From the NCBI RefSeq assembly GCF_963678425.1, contig NZ_OY782854.1, forward strand, positions 620,001 to 684,000: a DNA stretch of 64,000 nucleotides, in the 5' to 3' direction. Shown here in pieces: positions 1 to 10,500 of the stretch. The stretch's first letter is position 1. Every line of letters starts with the position of its first letter. The stretch comes from an uncultured Bacteroides sp. (GTDB taxonomy: Bacteria; Bacteroidota; Bacteroidia; Bacteroidales; Bacteroidaceae). The translations under genes and the position numbers were made by a program. The notes below the pieces were generated by a model. It had not been told where the DNA came from. It saw only the letters and a list, made by a program, of their open reading frames with translations, and made no database searches.

Positions 1-690
1 GGCATTGCTATTGTTGAGAATGAGGATATAGATCTTATTGTTTCAGATATTATGATGCCTGAGATGGACGGGATTGAGTTTTGCAAGCACTTAAAGAGTA
101 ATTTTGAAACTTGCCATATTCCTTTAATCTTGCTTACTGCAAAGAATAAGGAAGAGGATAGGATTGAAGCTTACGACTCAGGTGCCGACGGGTTTATAAG
201 CAAACCCTTTAAACTTCCGGTGCTTCATGCCAAGATAAAGAACCTTTTAAAGGGCAAAGAACGGGTAGCTAAAGACTTTAAAAAGCAGCTGGTTTTTGAA
301 GCCAAAGAACTGAATTATACCAGTATTGATGAAGAATTTCTGCAAAGGGCTATTGACTGTGTTTATAAACATCTTGATGATTCCGAGTTCGACCAGCAAC
401 AGTTTATTGAAGAAATGGGATCGAGTAAGTCTACATTATATAAGAAGCTGAAATCACTTACCGGACTTAATACTTCTGCTTTTATACGAAACATTCGCTT
501 AAAGGCTGCCTGTAAAATTGTGGAAGAAAAGAAGCGTATCCGCATCTCCGAGCTTGCTTATGCTGTAGGTTTTAATGATCCGAAATATTTCAGTGCATGC
601 TTTAAAAAGGAATTTGGAATGCTCCCCAGTGAATATATTGAAAGATATATGCCCGAATCCTTTGTTCCGGAACCTGAAGAGAATGAATAA
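1..690 (+). CDS. Hybrid two-component system regulator, C-terminal part (receiver + AraC-type HTH)
   Basis: Reading frame 1 is open from the first base, so the gene starts outside the window and only its last 229 residues are seen. Visible residues 1-90 are a response-regulator receiver domain: the phosphorylatable Asp is D16 (VSDIMMPEMDG), the conserved Thr lies in LLTAK near residue 46, and the conserved Lys in SKPF is residue 68. Residues ~125-220 form an AraC-family helix-turn-helix pair (GFNDPKYFSACFKKEFG). In Bacteroides this order ends hybrid two-component sensors whose periplasmic half senses oligosaccharides and which activate the neighbouring polysaccharide locus. It points towards the susC/susD genes and probably controls them, although an insertion sequence now lies between. 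The sensor half and histidine kinase cannot be checked here. Confidence 0.92.
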   Translation, partial: GIAIVENEDIDLIVSDIMMPEMDGIEFCKHLKSNFETCHIPLILLTAKNKEEDRIEAYDSGADGFISKPFKLPVLHAKIKNLLKGKERVAKDFKKQLVFEAKELNYTSIDEEFLQRAIDCVYKHLDDSEFDQQQFIEEMGSSKSTLYKKLKSLTGLNTSAFIRNIRLKAACKIVEEKKRIRISELAYAVGFNDPKYFSACFKKEFGMLPSEYIERYMPESFVPEPEENE

Positions 691-694
691 AAAA

Positions 695-729
695 TCATTG
701 GGCAATGGCTGATAATTATTGCCCAATGA
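695..729 (+). terminator. Hairpin after the hybrid regulator gene
   Basis: Two 12-base arms, 695-706 (TCATTGGGCAAT) and 718-729, pair perfectly around an 11-base loop, five bases after the stop codon. There is no U-tract directly after it, so termination is likely but not certain. Confidence 0.6.
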
Positions 730-795
730 TCACAATTCATTCACCAATAATCACAATTTATTCGCCAATAATTTTTATTTATTGGTCAATAAAAA
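730..795. repeat. Tandem AT-rich 21-bp repeat with palindromic arms
   Basis: 730-750 and 751-771 are direct copies of a 21-base unit (TCACAATTCATTCACCAATA...) with two mismatches. The second copy pairs with 779-792 (TTATTGGTCAATAA) to form an AT-rich hairpin. A related sequence lies inverted at 34074-34135. The function is unknown; it may be a small intergenic repeat or an extended termination region. Confidence 0.55.
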
Positions 796-832
796 TACCT
801 CCATACATTTTTTTTATTTCAGCTATATTTTC

Positions 833-1807
833 TTATGGTTTGAAGGAGTGGCAGAATGCGGATAAATAAGACATTTCTCTAAGCTGTGCCCTAAATTGTT
901 TGATCTTTGCATTAAAAGATTCTGCAAACGCATTGGTAGCCCTGTTTGTAAAGAAGTTCAATACCTCGTCGTAATGTTCGTACAATGTTCCTGCTATGAC
1001 ATTAAAGCTTTTAAAGCCAGAGTTGTCCACTTTGTCATACCAACGTGCAAGTGACATCCTGGCGGCATCCTTCACCGTGTTCTTGTTGAATATCATTCTC
1101 AGTGAGTGCGTTAGAGAATAAGCTTCTTTTATATCGGGATAGATATCAAACAATATTGCCGCTCTTTCCTTTTGGCTTTCCGTCCATTTGTCCATGGATT
1201 TGAACAGTAAATATCGACTCCTTGCCAACAATTGTTTTTGCGTATCACCGTTTGCAAATGTGGTTGGCTGATAATCTTCTCCTTTTTCCTTAGCTTCTTC
1301 TTTTGCATCCGTATCGGCTTGAATGGCATCCCAACGATGTGCTATTCTCATTTCCTGTAATGCATCACATGCCAACTTTTGAACATGGAAACGATCAATT
1401 GTACGCTTGGCTTTGGGAAAACATCTTCGGATTATAAGATTCATGCTATTGGATAGGTCCATTGTAACTTCTTCCACGACAGATCGTTTATCTTCAGGTA
1501 TAAGTTTTAAAGTATCGATTACATCATTTGAGGAAACACCTTTAACCAAAGCTACCAGTGACCCTTTTCTCCCACGCGCTTCTGGGTTGGAGACTATGGT
1601 ATAAAGCTCGCCGTCACTTATGGATGTCTCATCAATGCAAAGCCGTTTACCAACATTATCCGGGAATATAAGCCACTCATCCGCATGAGAATATTCATTC
1701 CATCGACGATAGCCACTCAGGACTTCTTTATACTGTTTTTCAAACGTATCCCCGTTTATATGATAATAAGCATCAAGCGAACGGGAGGTCGTAGGTCTCG
1801 TCTCCAT
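833..1807 (-). pseudogene. ISAon1-like transposase (catalytic ORF) with replaced C-terminus
   Basis: The ORF encodes 324 residues of a DDE-type transposase related to the ISL3/ISAon1 group. The motif CIDETSIS near the N-terminus holds the first candidate acidic residues, the second Asp is probably in TIDRFHVQKL, and the last Glu in NAFAESFNAKIKQFR. The two copies in this window agree up to FRAQLR. The intact copy then ends GVIDIKFFFFRLSKLYA, a typical end for this group, whereas here the frame runs into unrelated sequence encoding EMSYLSAFCHSFKP. The start codon overlaps the end of the upstream ORF in another frame, as in the intact copy. It is likely inactive because its C-terminus and left terminal repeat are gone. 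Confidence 0.8.
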
Positions 1808-2207
1808 ACACCTCTTTTAAAAAAGCCGCAAATTCTTTCGAGTAGCGGACACCTTCGGCTTTAAACTCATCATAAGGAGCTGTAAAACTTTCATTTGTTT
1901 GCCGATTAATCCAACGGTGGCGACGAACCACCAAATCAACAGCTTTGTCACGAAGAGGAAAATCTCTGATGGTGACAGGATTCAGGAAGCCTTTGGATTC
2001 AAAGAGATCATTCGAAGCATATTTAGCATCTATTTTCTCCTCCAAATAAATAAGTATTGCATCTGAACTCTTTTCTACATTTACGATACTAAACCTTGAT
2101 AAGATGTTTTCGGGAAGCATCAAACTTACTAATGATAATAAAACGTCCTTTTCCATACGACAAAGATAACATTTTATCTTATTGCCCCACTAATTATCGT
2201 GGGAACC
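877..2207 (-). mobile_element. Damaged ISAon1-like insertion sequence, copy 1
   Basis: From 877 to 2199 this stretch is close to 98-99% identical by eye to the complete element at 41930-43336. The match stops abruptly at 877, where the last transposase codons, the left inverted repeat and the left target-site duplication should be. At the other end the inverted repeat (2185-2207) has its outer 8 bases changed to TGGGAACC, against GGTGAGCC in the intact copy. It is therefore a truncated or recombined copy and probably cannot move by itself. It separates the hybrid regulator from the genes it probably controls, but leaves about 200 bp upstream of susC intact. Confidence 0.85.
1773..2156 (-). 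CDS. ISAon1-like transposase N-terminal-region protein
   Basis: This 127-residue first ORF of the element corresponds to what annotation pipelines call the ISAon1 family transposase N-terminal region protein. It is basic in the middle (VVRRHRWINRQTN) and probably helps bind the element's ends. Its last 35 bases overlap the start of the catalytic ORF. That ORF is in the +1 frame relative to this one and has a TAA stop just upstream of its ATG, so translational reinitiation fits better than a simple -1 frameshift. A few substitutions separate it from the second copy. Confidence 0.8.
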   Translation of the reverse strand: MEKDVLLSLVSLMLPENILSRFSIVNVEKSSDAILIYLEEKIDAKYASNDLFESKGFLNPVTIRDFPLRDKAVDLVVRRHRWINRQTNESFTAPYDEFKAEGVRYSKEFAAFLKEVYGDETYDLPFA

Positions 2208-2353
2208 TAAAAAAACTACTATGATCTTTTATGTAGCAGTAAAAAACTAAAAGGCTTAATACTTACAGAGTTAAATTATGGCTCAAAGAGGTAGAATGTC
2301 TCATTTTCCTCTTAAAGCGGCTATATTTAGAGCCCTGTATTGTTAAGACCTGA

Positions 2354-2361
2354 TAACTTTG
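2354..2361 (+). promoter_or_regulatory. Putative -7 element (TAACTTTG) for susC1
   Basis: TAACTTTG matches the Bacteroides -7 consensus TAnnTTTG and lies 49 bases before the susC1 ATG. No convincing -33 TTTG is seen at the normal spacing, as expected for a promoter that needs an activator such as the hybrid regulator upstream. Confidence 0.5.
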
Positions 2362-2409
2362 CTAAGTGATTATTAAGCAAAGATGTTTAATCTTAAAGTT
2401 TATAACTAA

Positions 2410-5400
2410 ATGAAAAAACAAAAGACTCTTTATGAGTGCAAAGGAAGGCGGCAGCTTGTACCTGTTAAATGGGTAATACGTTTGTCTGTTCTATTATTTG
2501 CACTTCATTTTCCTTTCCAATTAAAACTTTTTGCGGAAAATAGCTCTTTGGAGATATCCCAGCAAGCTACACAAAAGGTATACGGAGTAATAAAAGACTC
2601 AAAAGGTGAAGCTGTTATAGGGGCTAATGTAATGGTTGAAGGAACCAAGATTAGTACTGTAACAGATTTGGATGGTCGTTTCGTTCTCCAGTCACCTCAG
2701 GGGGCAACAAAACTGAAAATATCTTTTATAGGATATAAAGATAAAATTGTACCTATAAAAAAAGGCTCTTCTATGTCTATTACCTTAGATGACGATACTC
2801 ATCTATTAGAGGAAGTACAGGTTGTTGCTTATGGTGTTCAGAAAAAAGTATCAATAACAGGTGCAATTTCATCAATGAAAGGTGATGATTTATTAAAAAC
2901 GCCTGTTGGTTCTCTTTCGAATATACTTTCTGGGCAGATTACAGGTATTTCTTCAGTACAATATTCTGGAGAACCGGGTGCCGATGCTGCAGATATCTAT
3001 GTTCGTGGTATTGCTACATGGAATGATGCTTCTCCAATTATTCAGGTTGATGGAGTGGATCGTGATTTCTCACAGATTGACCCTAATGAAATTGAGAGCA
3101 TAACAGTTCTTAAAGATGCTTCTGCTACAGCTGTGTTTGGTGTAAGAGGTGCTAACGGTGTAATATTAATAACAACCAAACGTGGTGCTGAAGGTAAAGC
3201 AAAAGTTTCACTCTCCAGTTCGTATGGAGTAAATGTTATGACAAAGCAGCTTGATTTTGCAAACTCTTATCAGTATGCTTCTTATTATAATGAAATGCAA
3301 GTGAACGATGGAGGTGTGCCTACCTTTACTAACAATCAACTGGAGAAATTCCGCACACATTCCGATCCAATTCTTTATCCGGATATTAACTGGATTGATT
3401 ATTGCATGAATAAGTCGGCATTTCAATCTCAGCACAATGTTAATATCTCCGGAGGAACTGAAGGTATGCGTTATTTCGTCTCATCTGGTATGTTTACTCA
3501 GGCTGGTATGTTTAAACAATTTAATGCAACAGATAATTTCAACTTTGATTATAAGAGGTATAACTACAGAGCGAATCTTGATTTTGATGTAACAAAGTCA
3601 ACTTTGTTGTCTGTGAATATTGGTGGTCGAATTGAGACTAAACGTACGCCGGAATCAGGAGAAGATCAGAACCAATTGTTCCGTAAGCTTTATTGGTCGG
3701 TACCTTTTGCAGGGGCTGGTATTATTGATGGTAAGCATGTTGTATCAAATTCAGACTATTTGCCATTCACTGGTGCTGATGGTCTTTCTTCCTATTATGG
3801 CAAGGGATTCAGAACTACAACTACTAATGTACTAAATCTTGATTTAGCTCTAAATCAGAAACTGGATTTTATTACAAACGGGCTCTCATTAAAACTAAAA
3901 GGCGCATATAACAGTGAATATTCCAATAAGAAAATAGCCAGTTCATCAAAGGCATATTATACTCCTATAGCAGGACAAAATGGTTCTATAGATTATAGGA
4001 AAAATGGTTCTGACTCTCAGTTAAGTTATAGTGAACCCGATGATCAGTTTAGCAAAGCACGTGACTGGTATATGGAATTGGGAATGAATTATTCACGAAA
4101 ATTTGGTGATCATAATGTAAATGCTCTGGTATTATACAACCAATCAAAGAAATACTACCCAGGAGGAACTTATGATGATATACCTTCTGCATACGTAGGT
4201 TTTGTAGGTCGTGCTACATACGACTGGAAATCCAGATATCTGGCAGAATTTAATATTGGATATAATGGTTCTGAGAACTTTGCTCCGGGCAATCGTTATG
4301 GAATTTTCCCTGCAGGTTCATTAGGATGGGTTATCAGTGAAGAGTCATTTTTTAAACCTATTAAGAGCGTTGTTAACTATATGAAATTACGTGCTTCTCT
4401 AGGTGTAGTTGGAAATGATAAATGTAATAATCAACGTTTCTTATATATTCCCGATGCTTATAATCTGGGTGGTGGATATTTTTTTGGAACAAATACAGGA
4501 AGTAGTAAACCAGGAGCATATGAATCAACAAAATCTTATGCTAATGTTACATGGGAAAAAGCTACAAAACAGAATTATGGAGTAGACTTTACATTATTAA
4601 AGGATCGCTTGAGTGCATCTTTCGATTATTTCTATGAAAAACGAAAAGATATATTAATGACTCCTAATTATTTACCTAATATTCTTGGAATGACTCTCCC
4701 TATTGTTAATGTTGGAAAGACACAAAATAAGGGTTTTGAACTTCAATTAAAGTGGAATGATAAGATAGGTAAAGATTTCCGCTATTGGGCAAATGCTAAC
4801 CTTTCTTTTGCGCGTAACAAAGTTCTTTATATGAATGAAGTAAAGCAAAATGAAGATTGGATGTATAAAACAGGTCGCGTTATTGGCTCAAGATCTATGT
4901 ATAAGTTTTGGGGATTCTACGATGAAACTGCTGATATAAGGTATGAGGCCCAATATGGTCATAAAATAGCTGATCAGGGCATTGCTTTAAAACCAGGTGA
5001 TTGTGTTTATGTTGATTTGAATAATGATGGTAAGATTACAGGTGATGATGCTACACGTAATTTAGGTTACACAGATGCTCCGGAATATACAGCCGGATTA
5101 AATTTGGGATTTAGCTGGAAGAATTTTGATTTTTCAATGCAATGGACCGGTGCATGGAATGTTGACCGTATGTTAAGTGAATTCCGCCAACCTCTTGGAG
5201 ATACATTTAATAAAGGATTATTGCTTTATCAATATGAAAAAACCTGGCGTTCATCAGAAGATACATATACAGCTAAATATCCAAGAATCTCAAGTTTGCA
5301 TGCATCAAATAATTATGCAGGATCAGACTTGTACTTAATAGATGCTAGTTATTTAAGACTAAAGAGCATTGAACTTGGTTATAATTTTGATTTCGCTTTC

Positions 5401-5562
5401 ATGAAGAAATTGAAAATGAATCAATGTCGCTTGTATGTAAATGGATACAATTTGTTAACATTCACAGGATTTAAATGGGGAGATCCGGAATCAAGACAGA
5501 GCGATCGCCCAAATTATCCATTAACTCGGGTATTTAATATTGGTTTAAAGGTTGGATTCTAA
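2410..5562 (+). CDS. susC: SusC-like TonB-dependent outer-membrane transporter 1
   Basis: 1050 residues, a normal SusC length. A long basic N-region precedes a hydrophobic signal segment (~23-40). Next come a carboxypeptidase-regulatory-like beta-sandwich (~55-128, with VYGVIKDSKGEAVIGANVMVEGT), a TonB-box-like stretch EEVQVVAYG (134-142), a plug domain (DIYVRGIATW, then DASATAVFGVRGANGVI) and a 22-strand-type barrel ending in aromatic VGF. It would import oligosaccharides across the outer membrane using TonB energy, with the SusD lipoprotein as its lid. The partner susD starts 13 bases downstream. It is the first gene of the locus transcript; induction by the upstream hybrid regulator is inferred. 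The substrate cannot be read from SusC itself. Confidence 0.95.
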   Translation: MKKQKTLYECKGRRQLVPVKWVIRLSVLLFALHFPFQLKLFAENSSLEISQQATQKVYGVIKDSKGEAVIGANVMVEGTKISTVTDLDGRFVLQSPQGATKLKISFIGYKDKIVPIKKGSSMSITLDDDTHLLEEVQVVAYGVQKKVSITGAISSMKGDDLLKTPVGSLSNILSGQITGISSVQYSGEPGADAADIYVRGIATWNDASPIIQVDGVDRDFSQIDPNEIESITVLKDASATAVFGVRGANGVILITTKRGAEGKAKVSLSSSYGVNVMTKQLDFANSYQYASYYNEMQVNDGGVPTFTNNQLEKFRTHSDPILYPDINWIDYCMNKSAFQSQHNVNISGGTEGMRYFVSSGMFTQAGMFKQFNATDNFNFDYKRYNYRANLDFDVTKSTLLSVNIGGRIETKRTPESGEDQNQLFRKLYWSVPFAGAGIIDGKHVVSNSDYLPFTGADGLSSYYGKGFRTTTTNVLNLDLALNQKLDFITNGLSLKLKGAYNSEYSNKKIASSSKAYYTPIAGQNGSIDYRKNGSDSQLSYSEPDDQFSKARDWYMELGMNYSRKFGDHNVNALVLYNQSKKYYPGGTYDDIPSAYVGFVGRATYDWKSRYLAEFNIGYNGSENFAPGNRYGIFPAGSLGWVISEESFFKPIKSVVNYMKLRASLGVVGNDKCNNQRFLYIPDAYNLGGGYFFGTNTGSSKPGAYESTKSYANVTWEKATKQNYGVDFTLLKDRLSASFDYFYEKRKDILMTPNYLPNILGMTLPIVNVGKTQNKGFELQLKWNDKIGKDFRYWANANLSFARNKVLYMNEVKQNEDWMYKTGRVIGSRSMYKFWGFYDETADIRYEAQYGHKIADQGIALKPGDCVYVDLNNDGKITGDDATRNLGYTDAPEYTAGLNLGFSWKNFDFSMQWTGAWNVDRMLSEFRQPLGDTFNKGLLLYQYEKTWRSSEDTYTAKYPRISSLHASNNYAGSDLYLIDASYLRLKSIELGYNFDFAFMKKLKMNQCRLYVNGYNLLTFTGFKWGDPESRQSDRPNYPLTRVFNIGLKVGF

Positions 5563-5575
5563 TACTTTGATAAAA

Positions 5576-7474
5576 ATGAAACATTTTAGTAAGTGGTTTA
5601 TCGGAACATTTGTTGTAGCTACCATGGCTACGTCATGTGTTGATGACATAAAATTTGGTGATAGTTTCCTGGAAAAAGCTCCGGGTGTTGCTGTTACGCA
5701 AGATACAATTTTTGGAAAGGCTGAATATGCTCGTCGTTTTCTTTGGAATACATATAGTAAACTTTATTATGGGTTAGCTACCAACTGGAATATGGTAGAT
5801 GGCAAAATGAACACTGGCATGTTTGAGGCTCTTTCTGACTGTTGGCATAGCCATAATTCATGGGATGGACTAAATAGAAAATATTATTCAGGTGGATATA
5901 AAGCAAGTGATGAAGATGATGCTGATGATACTCGATTTGGATATACAAAAGAAAATTGTTGGGTAGCGATACGAGCTTCTTTATTATTCATAGAGAATGT
6001 AGAGCGTGTTCCTGATATGGATGATAGCGAGGAAAAACGTTTGGCTGCAGAGGCTAAGGTTATTATAGCATCACGGTATTTCGACTTGTTTAGACATTAT
6101 GGTGGATTGCCTATATTGGATAAGTCATATGATGTTCAGTCAAGTTATGAGTTACCTAGAGCAACAGTAGAAGAAACTGTTAATTACATGGTTCGCTTGC
6201 TTGATGAAGCATCTGCTGCTCTTCCTTGGGATTTGGATGCTGATGGTGAATCTAACTGGCAAGGTCGTTTTACAAAAGCTGCAGCTATGGGATTAAAATG
6301 TAAAGTGCTTCTTTTCGCTGCAAGTCCATTATTTAACGATAATCAGCCTTATTGCACAGATGAACCTCAGGACGCTGTAACTAAGCATCAGGTTTGGTAT
6401 GGAGCATATAAACCTGAGTTGTGGACTCAATGTTTAAAGGCATGCGAAGATTTCTTTACGGAGTTAAGCTCACAAGGACATTATGCTTTAATGCAGCCTG
6501 CAGGAACAACAACTGATGCGTATAGAAGTGCATTTAATGCAGCTTATTTTACAAGACAAGACAATGCTGAACTATTGATTTCTACCAGAATTATTGGTAA
6601 GTACAACTGGGATTGGTGGTACTATTGGGGAGATTGGGTTGGTTATGGAGGTTACACTCCAACAGAAGAATATGTAGAGATGTTCCCTATGGCCGATGGT
6701 ACTCCGTTTACCTGGGATAATTCTACAATTGCTGCAAATCCATTCTTTACAGATAATAATTATGCTAAACCTATCCGTGATCCGAGATTGTATGAAACCA
6801 TACTTGTTAATGGTGCTAAATATAGTGGACGAGCAGTAGAACTTTGGTTAGGTGGTCGTGAAAACGTAAGCAGCACAGAAAAAGAAACAGGTGCGTATGC
6901 TACTGGTTACGGACTTTATAAATTCTACAAAGAAGGCAAAGGTAGTCTTGCCGGTAATTACTTGGAATGGCCTTATTTAAGATTAGCTGAAGTATATTTG
7001 ATTTATGCAGAAGCTTTATTGAAGAATAACAGATTAGCTGATGCCATTAAACAAGTTGACATTGTTCGTGCAAGGGTTGGCTTAAAAGGTTTAGTAGAAT
7101 CAAATCCAACCAAGCAACTTACAAGCGATTCAAATGCTCTTATGGAAGAGATTTTACGTGAACGTGCTTGTGAGTTAGGTATGGAAGATGTTCGTCTATT
7201 TGATATGGTTAGAAATAAACGTGCCGATCTGTTTATGAAAACATTACATGGATTAAAAGTTCAACGTGCAGATGGAGGTTCTGGTTCATGGTCTGATAAA
7301 AGCTCAAGTATCCGTGGAGCTTTCCCTACTAAGTTTACCTACACTAAATTTGAGTTAACTAATAAATCCCGTGCTTGGTGGACAAACTTTAGTCCTAGAT
7401 GGTATTTATCTGCTTTCCCACCTTCAGAAGTCAATAAAGGTTATGGATTAACTCAAAACCCAGGTTGGAAGTAA
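5576..7474 (+). CDS. susD: SusD-like surface glycan-binding lipoprotein 1
   Basis: 632 residues from the ATG at 5576. An upstream in-frame ATG at 5552 would overlap the end of susC and bury the signal peptide; starting at 5576 gives a clean lipoprotein signal (MKHFSKWF...ATSCVDD) with the lipid-accepting Cys in the lipobox. The protein has SusD features: TPR-like helices (AEAKVIIASRYFDLFRHYGG), the RagB/SusD C-terminal region (YLIYAEALL, then ILRERACELGMEDVRLFDMVR) and the closing NPGWK common to the family. It would cap the SusC1 barrel at the cell surface and capture glycan chains. The acidic residues after the Cys fit the Bacteroides surface-export signal. Confidence 0.95.
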   Translation: MKHFSKWFIGTFVVATMATSCVDDIKFGDSFLEKAPGVAVTQDTIFGKAEYARRFLWNTYSKLYYGLATNWNMVDGKMNTGMFEALSDCWHSHNSWDGLNRKYYSGGYKASDEDDADDTRFGYTKENCWVAIRASLLFIENVERVPDMDDSEEKRLAAEAKVIIASRYFDLFRHYGGLPILDKSYDVQSSYELPRATVEETVNYMVRLLDEASAALPWDLDADGESNWQGRFTKAAAMGLKCKVLLFAASPLFNDNQPYCTDEPQDAVTKHQVWYGAYKPELWTQCLKACEDFFTELSSQGHYALMQPAGTTTDAYRSAFNAAYFTRQDNAELLISTRIIGKYNWDWWYYWGDWVGYGGYTPTEEYVEMFPMADGTPFTWDNSTIAANPFFTDNNYAKPIRDPRLYETILVNGAKYSGRAVELWLGGRENVSSTEKETGAYATGYGLYKFYKEGKGSLAGNYLEWPYLRLAEVYLIYAEALLKNNRLADAIKQVDIVRARVGLKGLVESNPTKQLTSDSNALMEEILRERACELGMEDVRLFDMVRNKRADLFMKTLHGLKVQRADGGSGSWSDKSSSIRGAFPTKFTYTKFELTNKSRAWWTNFSPRWYLSAFPPSEVNKGYGLTQNPGWK

Positions 7475-7507
7475 CGACATGTATATTGACTTAAATAACG
7501 AATTGAT

Positions 7508-10500
7508 ATGAAAAATAAAATAATAGCTTTAGCAATATTTGCATGTGCAAGTTTAAATAGTTGGGCACAGAATGAAAATAATGTAACTGGTAGGGTTATA
7601 GATTCGTTCGGGAATCCCGTATCAGGAGCATTAATTTCAATAGTGAACAATCCTTTTATTAAGGTAGCTACTGATAAGGACGGAAAATTCGAAATCATGG
7701 CTAACAAAGAAAATGTATTGAAAATCCAAACAGCTGATGATGCAACAAAAACATTCCCGGTAGGAAACACTGAAAAATCAGTAACAATCGTAATGGATTT
7801 TTCTACAAGTAAAGTTAATTATGGCTTTGGCTTGGAACAAGTTTTGGCAGAGTCTACCGGAGCTGTTTCAACAGCCAATTCTGAAAGTATAAACAAACGT
7901 TCTGCATTAACTATCGGTAATTCTTTATATGGTAACGTTTTAGGATTAACTAATATGCAGAGAACAGGTGCTACCTGGGATCAGAAATCAGCTATGTATA
8001 TAAGAGGACTGAAAACCCTTAACGGAAATAATGGTATATTGGTTGTGGTTGATGGATTGGAACGTGATAATAACTGGAATGTTTTGAATTACATTACTCC
8101 GGAAGAAGTTGAGTCAGTAAATGTTTTAAAAGATGCTGCGGCTTTGGCTTTATATGGATATAAAGGAGTGAATGGTGTTCTGAACATTGTTACTAAACGT
8201 GGTAAATACAAATCAAGAGAAATAAGTTTCAGTTATGATCATGCTATCGACTGGCAAGTTCGTAAACCAGAAATGGCCGATGCTTATACATATGCCAGTG
8301 CATTGAATGAAGCATTGACAAATGATGGTAAGGCTGTTCGTTACTCTCAGAATGAGTTGAATGCATTTAAGAGTGGACAGTATCCTTCTTTATATCCAAA
8401 TGTAAATTGGTGGAAAGAAACATTCAAAAATACTGGAGCTTCCGATATTGCAACATTAAGCTTCCGTGGCGGTAGTACCAGAATGCGTTATTATACAATG
8501 ATGAATTTGCAGGCTAACCAAGGGTTTATTGCTAATTCAAATAAGAATGTTGGTTATTCTACTCAGGAAAAATTCTCGAAAGGTAATTTCAGAACAAATC
8601 TGGATATGGATTTGTCTCCTAATACAAAGATGCAAGCTAATATTATGGGAGTATTGAATGAATTTAGTCGTCCGGGATTAGGTTCTGATAATCTTATTTC
8701 AAAACTTTATTTGCTTCCTTCTGCTGCATTCCCTATTAGAACTCAAGATGGACTTTGGGGAGGTAATGCTACATGGAATGGTTATTATAACCCAGTGGCT
8801 TTGACTCAGGCGCGTGGTTATACCAAAGGACATACCCGTGCATTATATGCCGATATGGCATTAAAGCAAGATCTTTCTGATTTTGTAAAAGGATTAGGAG
8901 GTAATATCCGTATTGGATATGACAATATCGCTTCATATTGGGAAAACCATTCCAAAGAATATAAATATGGTAGTCAAAGGGTTTCAAGTTGGTTGAATGG
9001 TGCTCCTGCAACATATAGTAATTACACAGGTGGTTCTGATAGTGAAATGAGTGGTGATAGTAAATTGGACTGGCAATATCGTTCATTCAATTTTCAGGCA
9101 AATGTGGATTATCAACGTCAGTTTGGTTCACACAACTTATATACAATGTTGATGTATTCATATAAATATGATAATGCAAAGGGTGTAAACCAGACTTTCT
9201 ATCATCAGAATTTAGCGTGGTATACTCATTATGGATACAAGAATCGTTATTTTGCTGATTTTACATTGATGAATTCGGCTTCTAATGTTCTTGAAACAAA
9301 TCATAAGTGGCATCTTTCTCCTACAGTTGGATTAGCGTGGGTAATGTCTAATGAAGACTTTATGAAGAATGTAAACTGGGTTGATTTCTTAAAACTTCGT
9401 GCTTCATGGGGGATTTTGAGTACAGACAATATTCCAATGTTGATTACAAATAATACTTATACTCCTTATAATGGTTATTGGAACCAAACCGTAACTGGTG
9501 GTGGTGGTTATCCTATAAGAGATAACTTTAGTAATGACGGTAGCTGGCAGGAAGGAACTTTACCTTCTTTGAATGGCACTACAGAAAAAGCACATAAATA
9601 CAATATTGGTTTAGATGCGGGTTTATTTAAAGGTTTAACATTATCTGTTGATGGTTTCTATGAAAGACGTTCTGATATTTGGGTTAACACTTCCGGAAAG
9701 AACTCTTCAGTACTGGGTGCTTCCAATTCTTATAAAAATGCAGGAATTGTTGATAGCTGGGGTACTGAGATTGGAGCTGATTACAACAAAAATATCGGCG
9801 ATTTCACTCTGACTCTTGGAGGTAAGTTTACTCTTTCTAAAAACAAGATAAAAGAACAGCTGGAAGCTCCTCAGGCTTATGATTATTTGCGCTCAACTGG
9901 TAAGTCGGTAGGACAAATATTTGGTTTGCAAGCTACCGGATATTTTGTTGATCAGGCAGATATAAATAACAGTCCAACACAACAATTTGGTCAGGTGAAA
10001 CCGGGTGATATAAAATATAAAGATCAGAATAATGATGGTGTTATCAATAATAACGACTTTGTTGCTATGGGATATAATTCAATTGTTCCTGAAATTTATT
10101 ATTCATTCAATTTAGGTTTGGAATGGAAAGGTTTAGGTTTCAGTGCTTTATTCCAGGGAGTAGGTAACTATACTGCAATATTAGGAACTATAAGCGTTTA
10201 TCAACCTTTGGTAGGTAACTCTACTATATCTAATTATTATTATGCTAACAGATGGGGTGCTGAAAATCCAAATGCCCGTTTCCCTCGATTAACAACTGAA
10301 GCTGTAGATAATAACTTAAAAACAAGTTCTGTTTGGATGGCCGATCGTTCATTCTTAAAATTACGTAACTGTGAAATCTATTATAAGTTACCAGCTTCAT
10401 TCTTAGAAAGAATAAAGATCAAGAATGCTAAATTTTATGTTAGAGGAGTTGATTTGCTATGCTTTGATAAGATTGACGTAAGTGATCCTGAAGCAATGGG

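Noticed and set aside
1773..1830. Programmed -1 frameshift at the T-rich run joining the two IS ORFs
   Set aside because: A U UUU UUA heptamer is present, but the catalytic ORF is in the +1 frame and has a stop just upstream of its ATG, so a -1 slip would not join them; reinitiation fits better.
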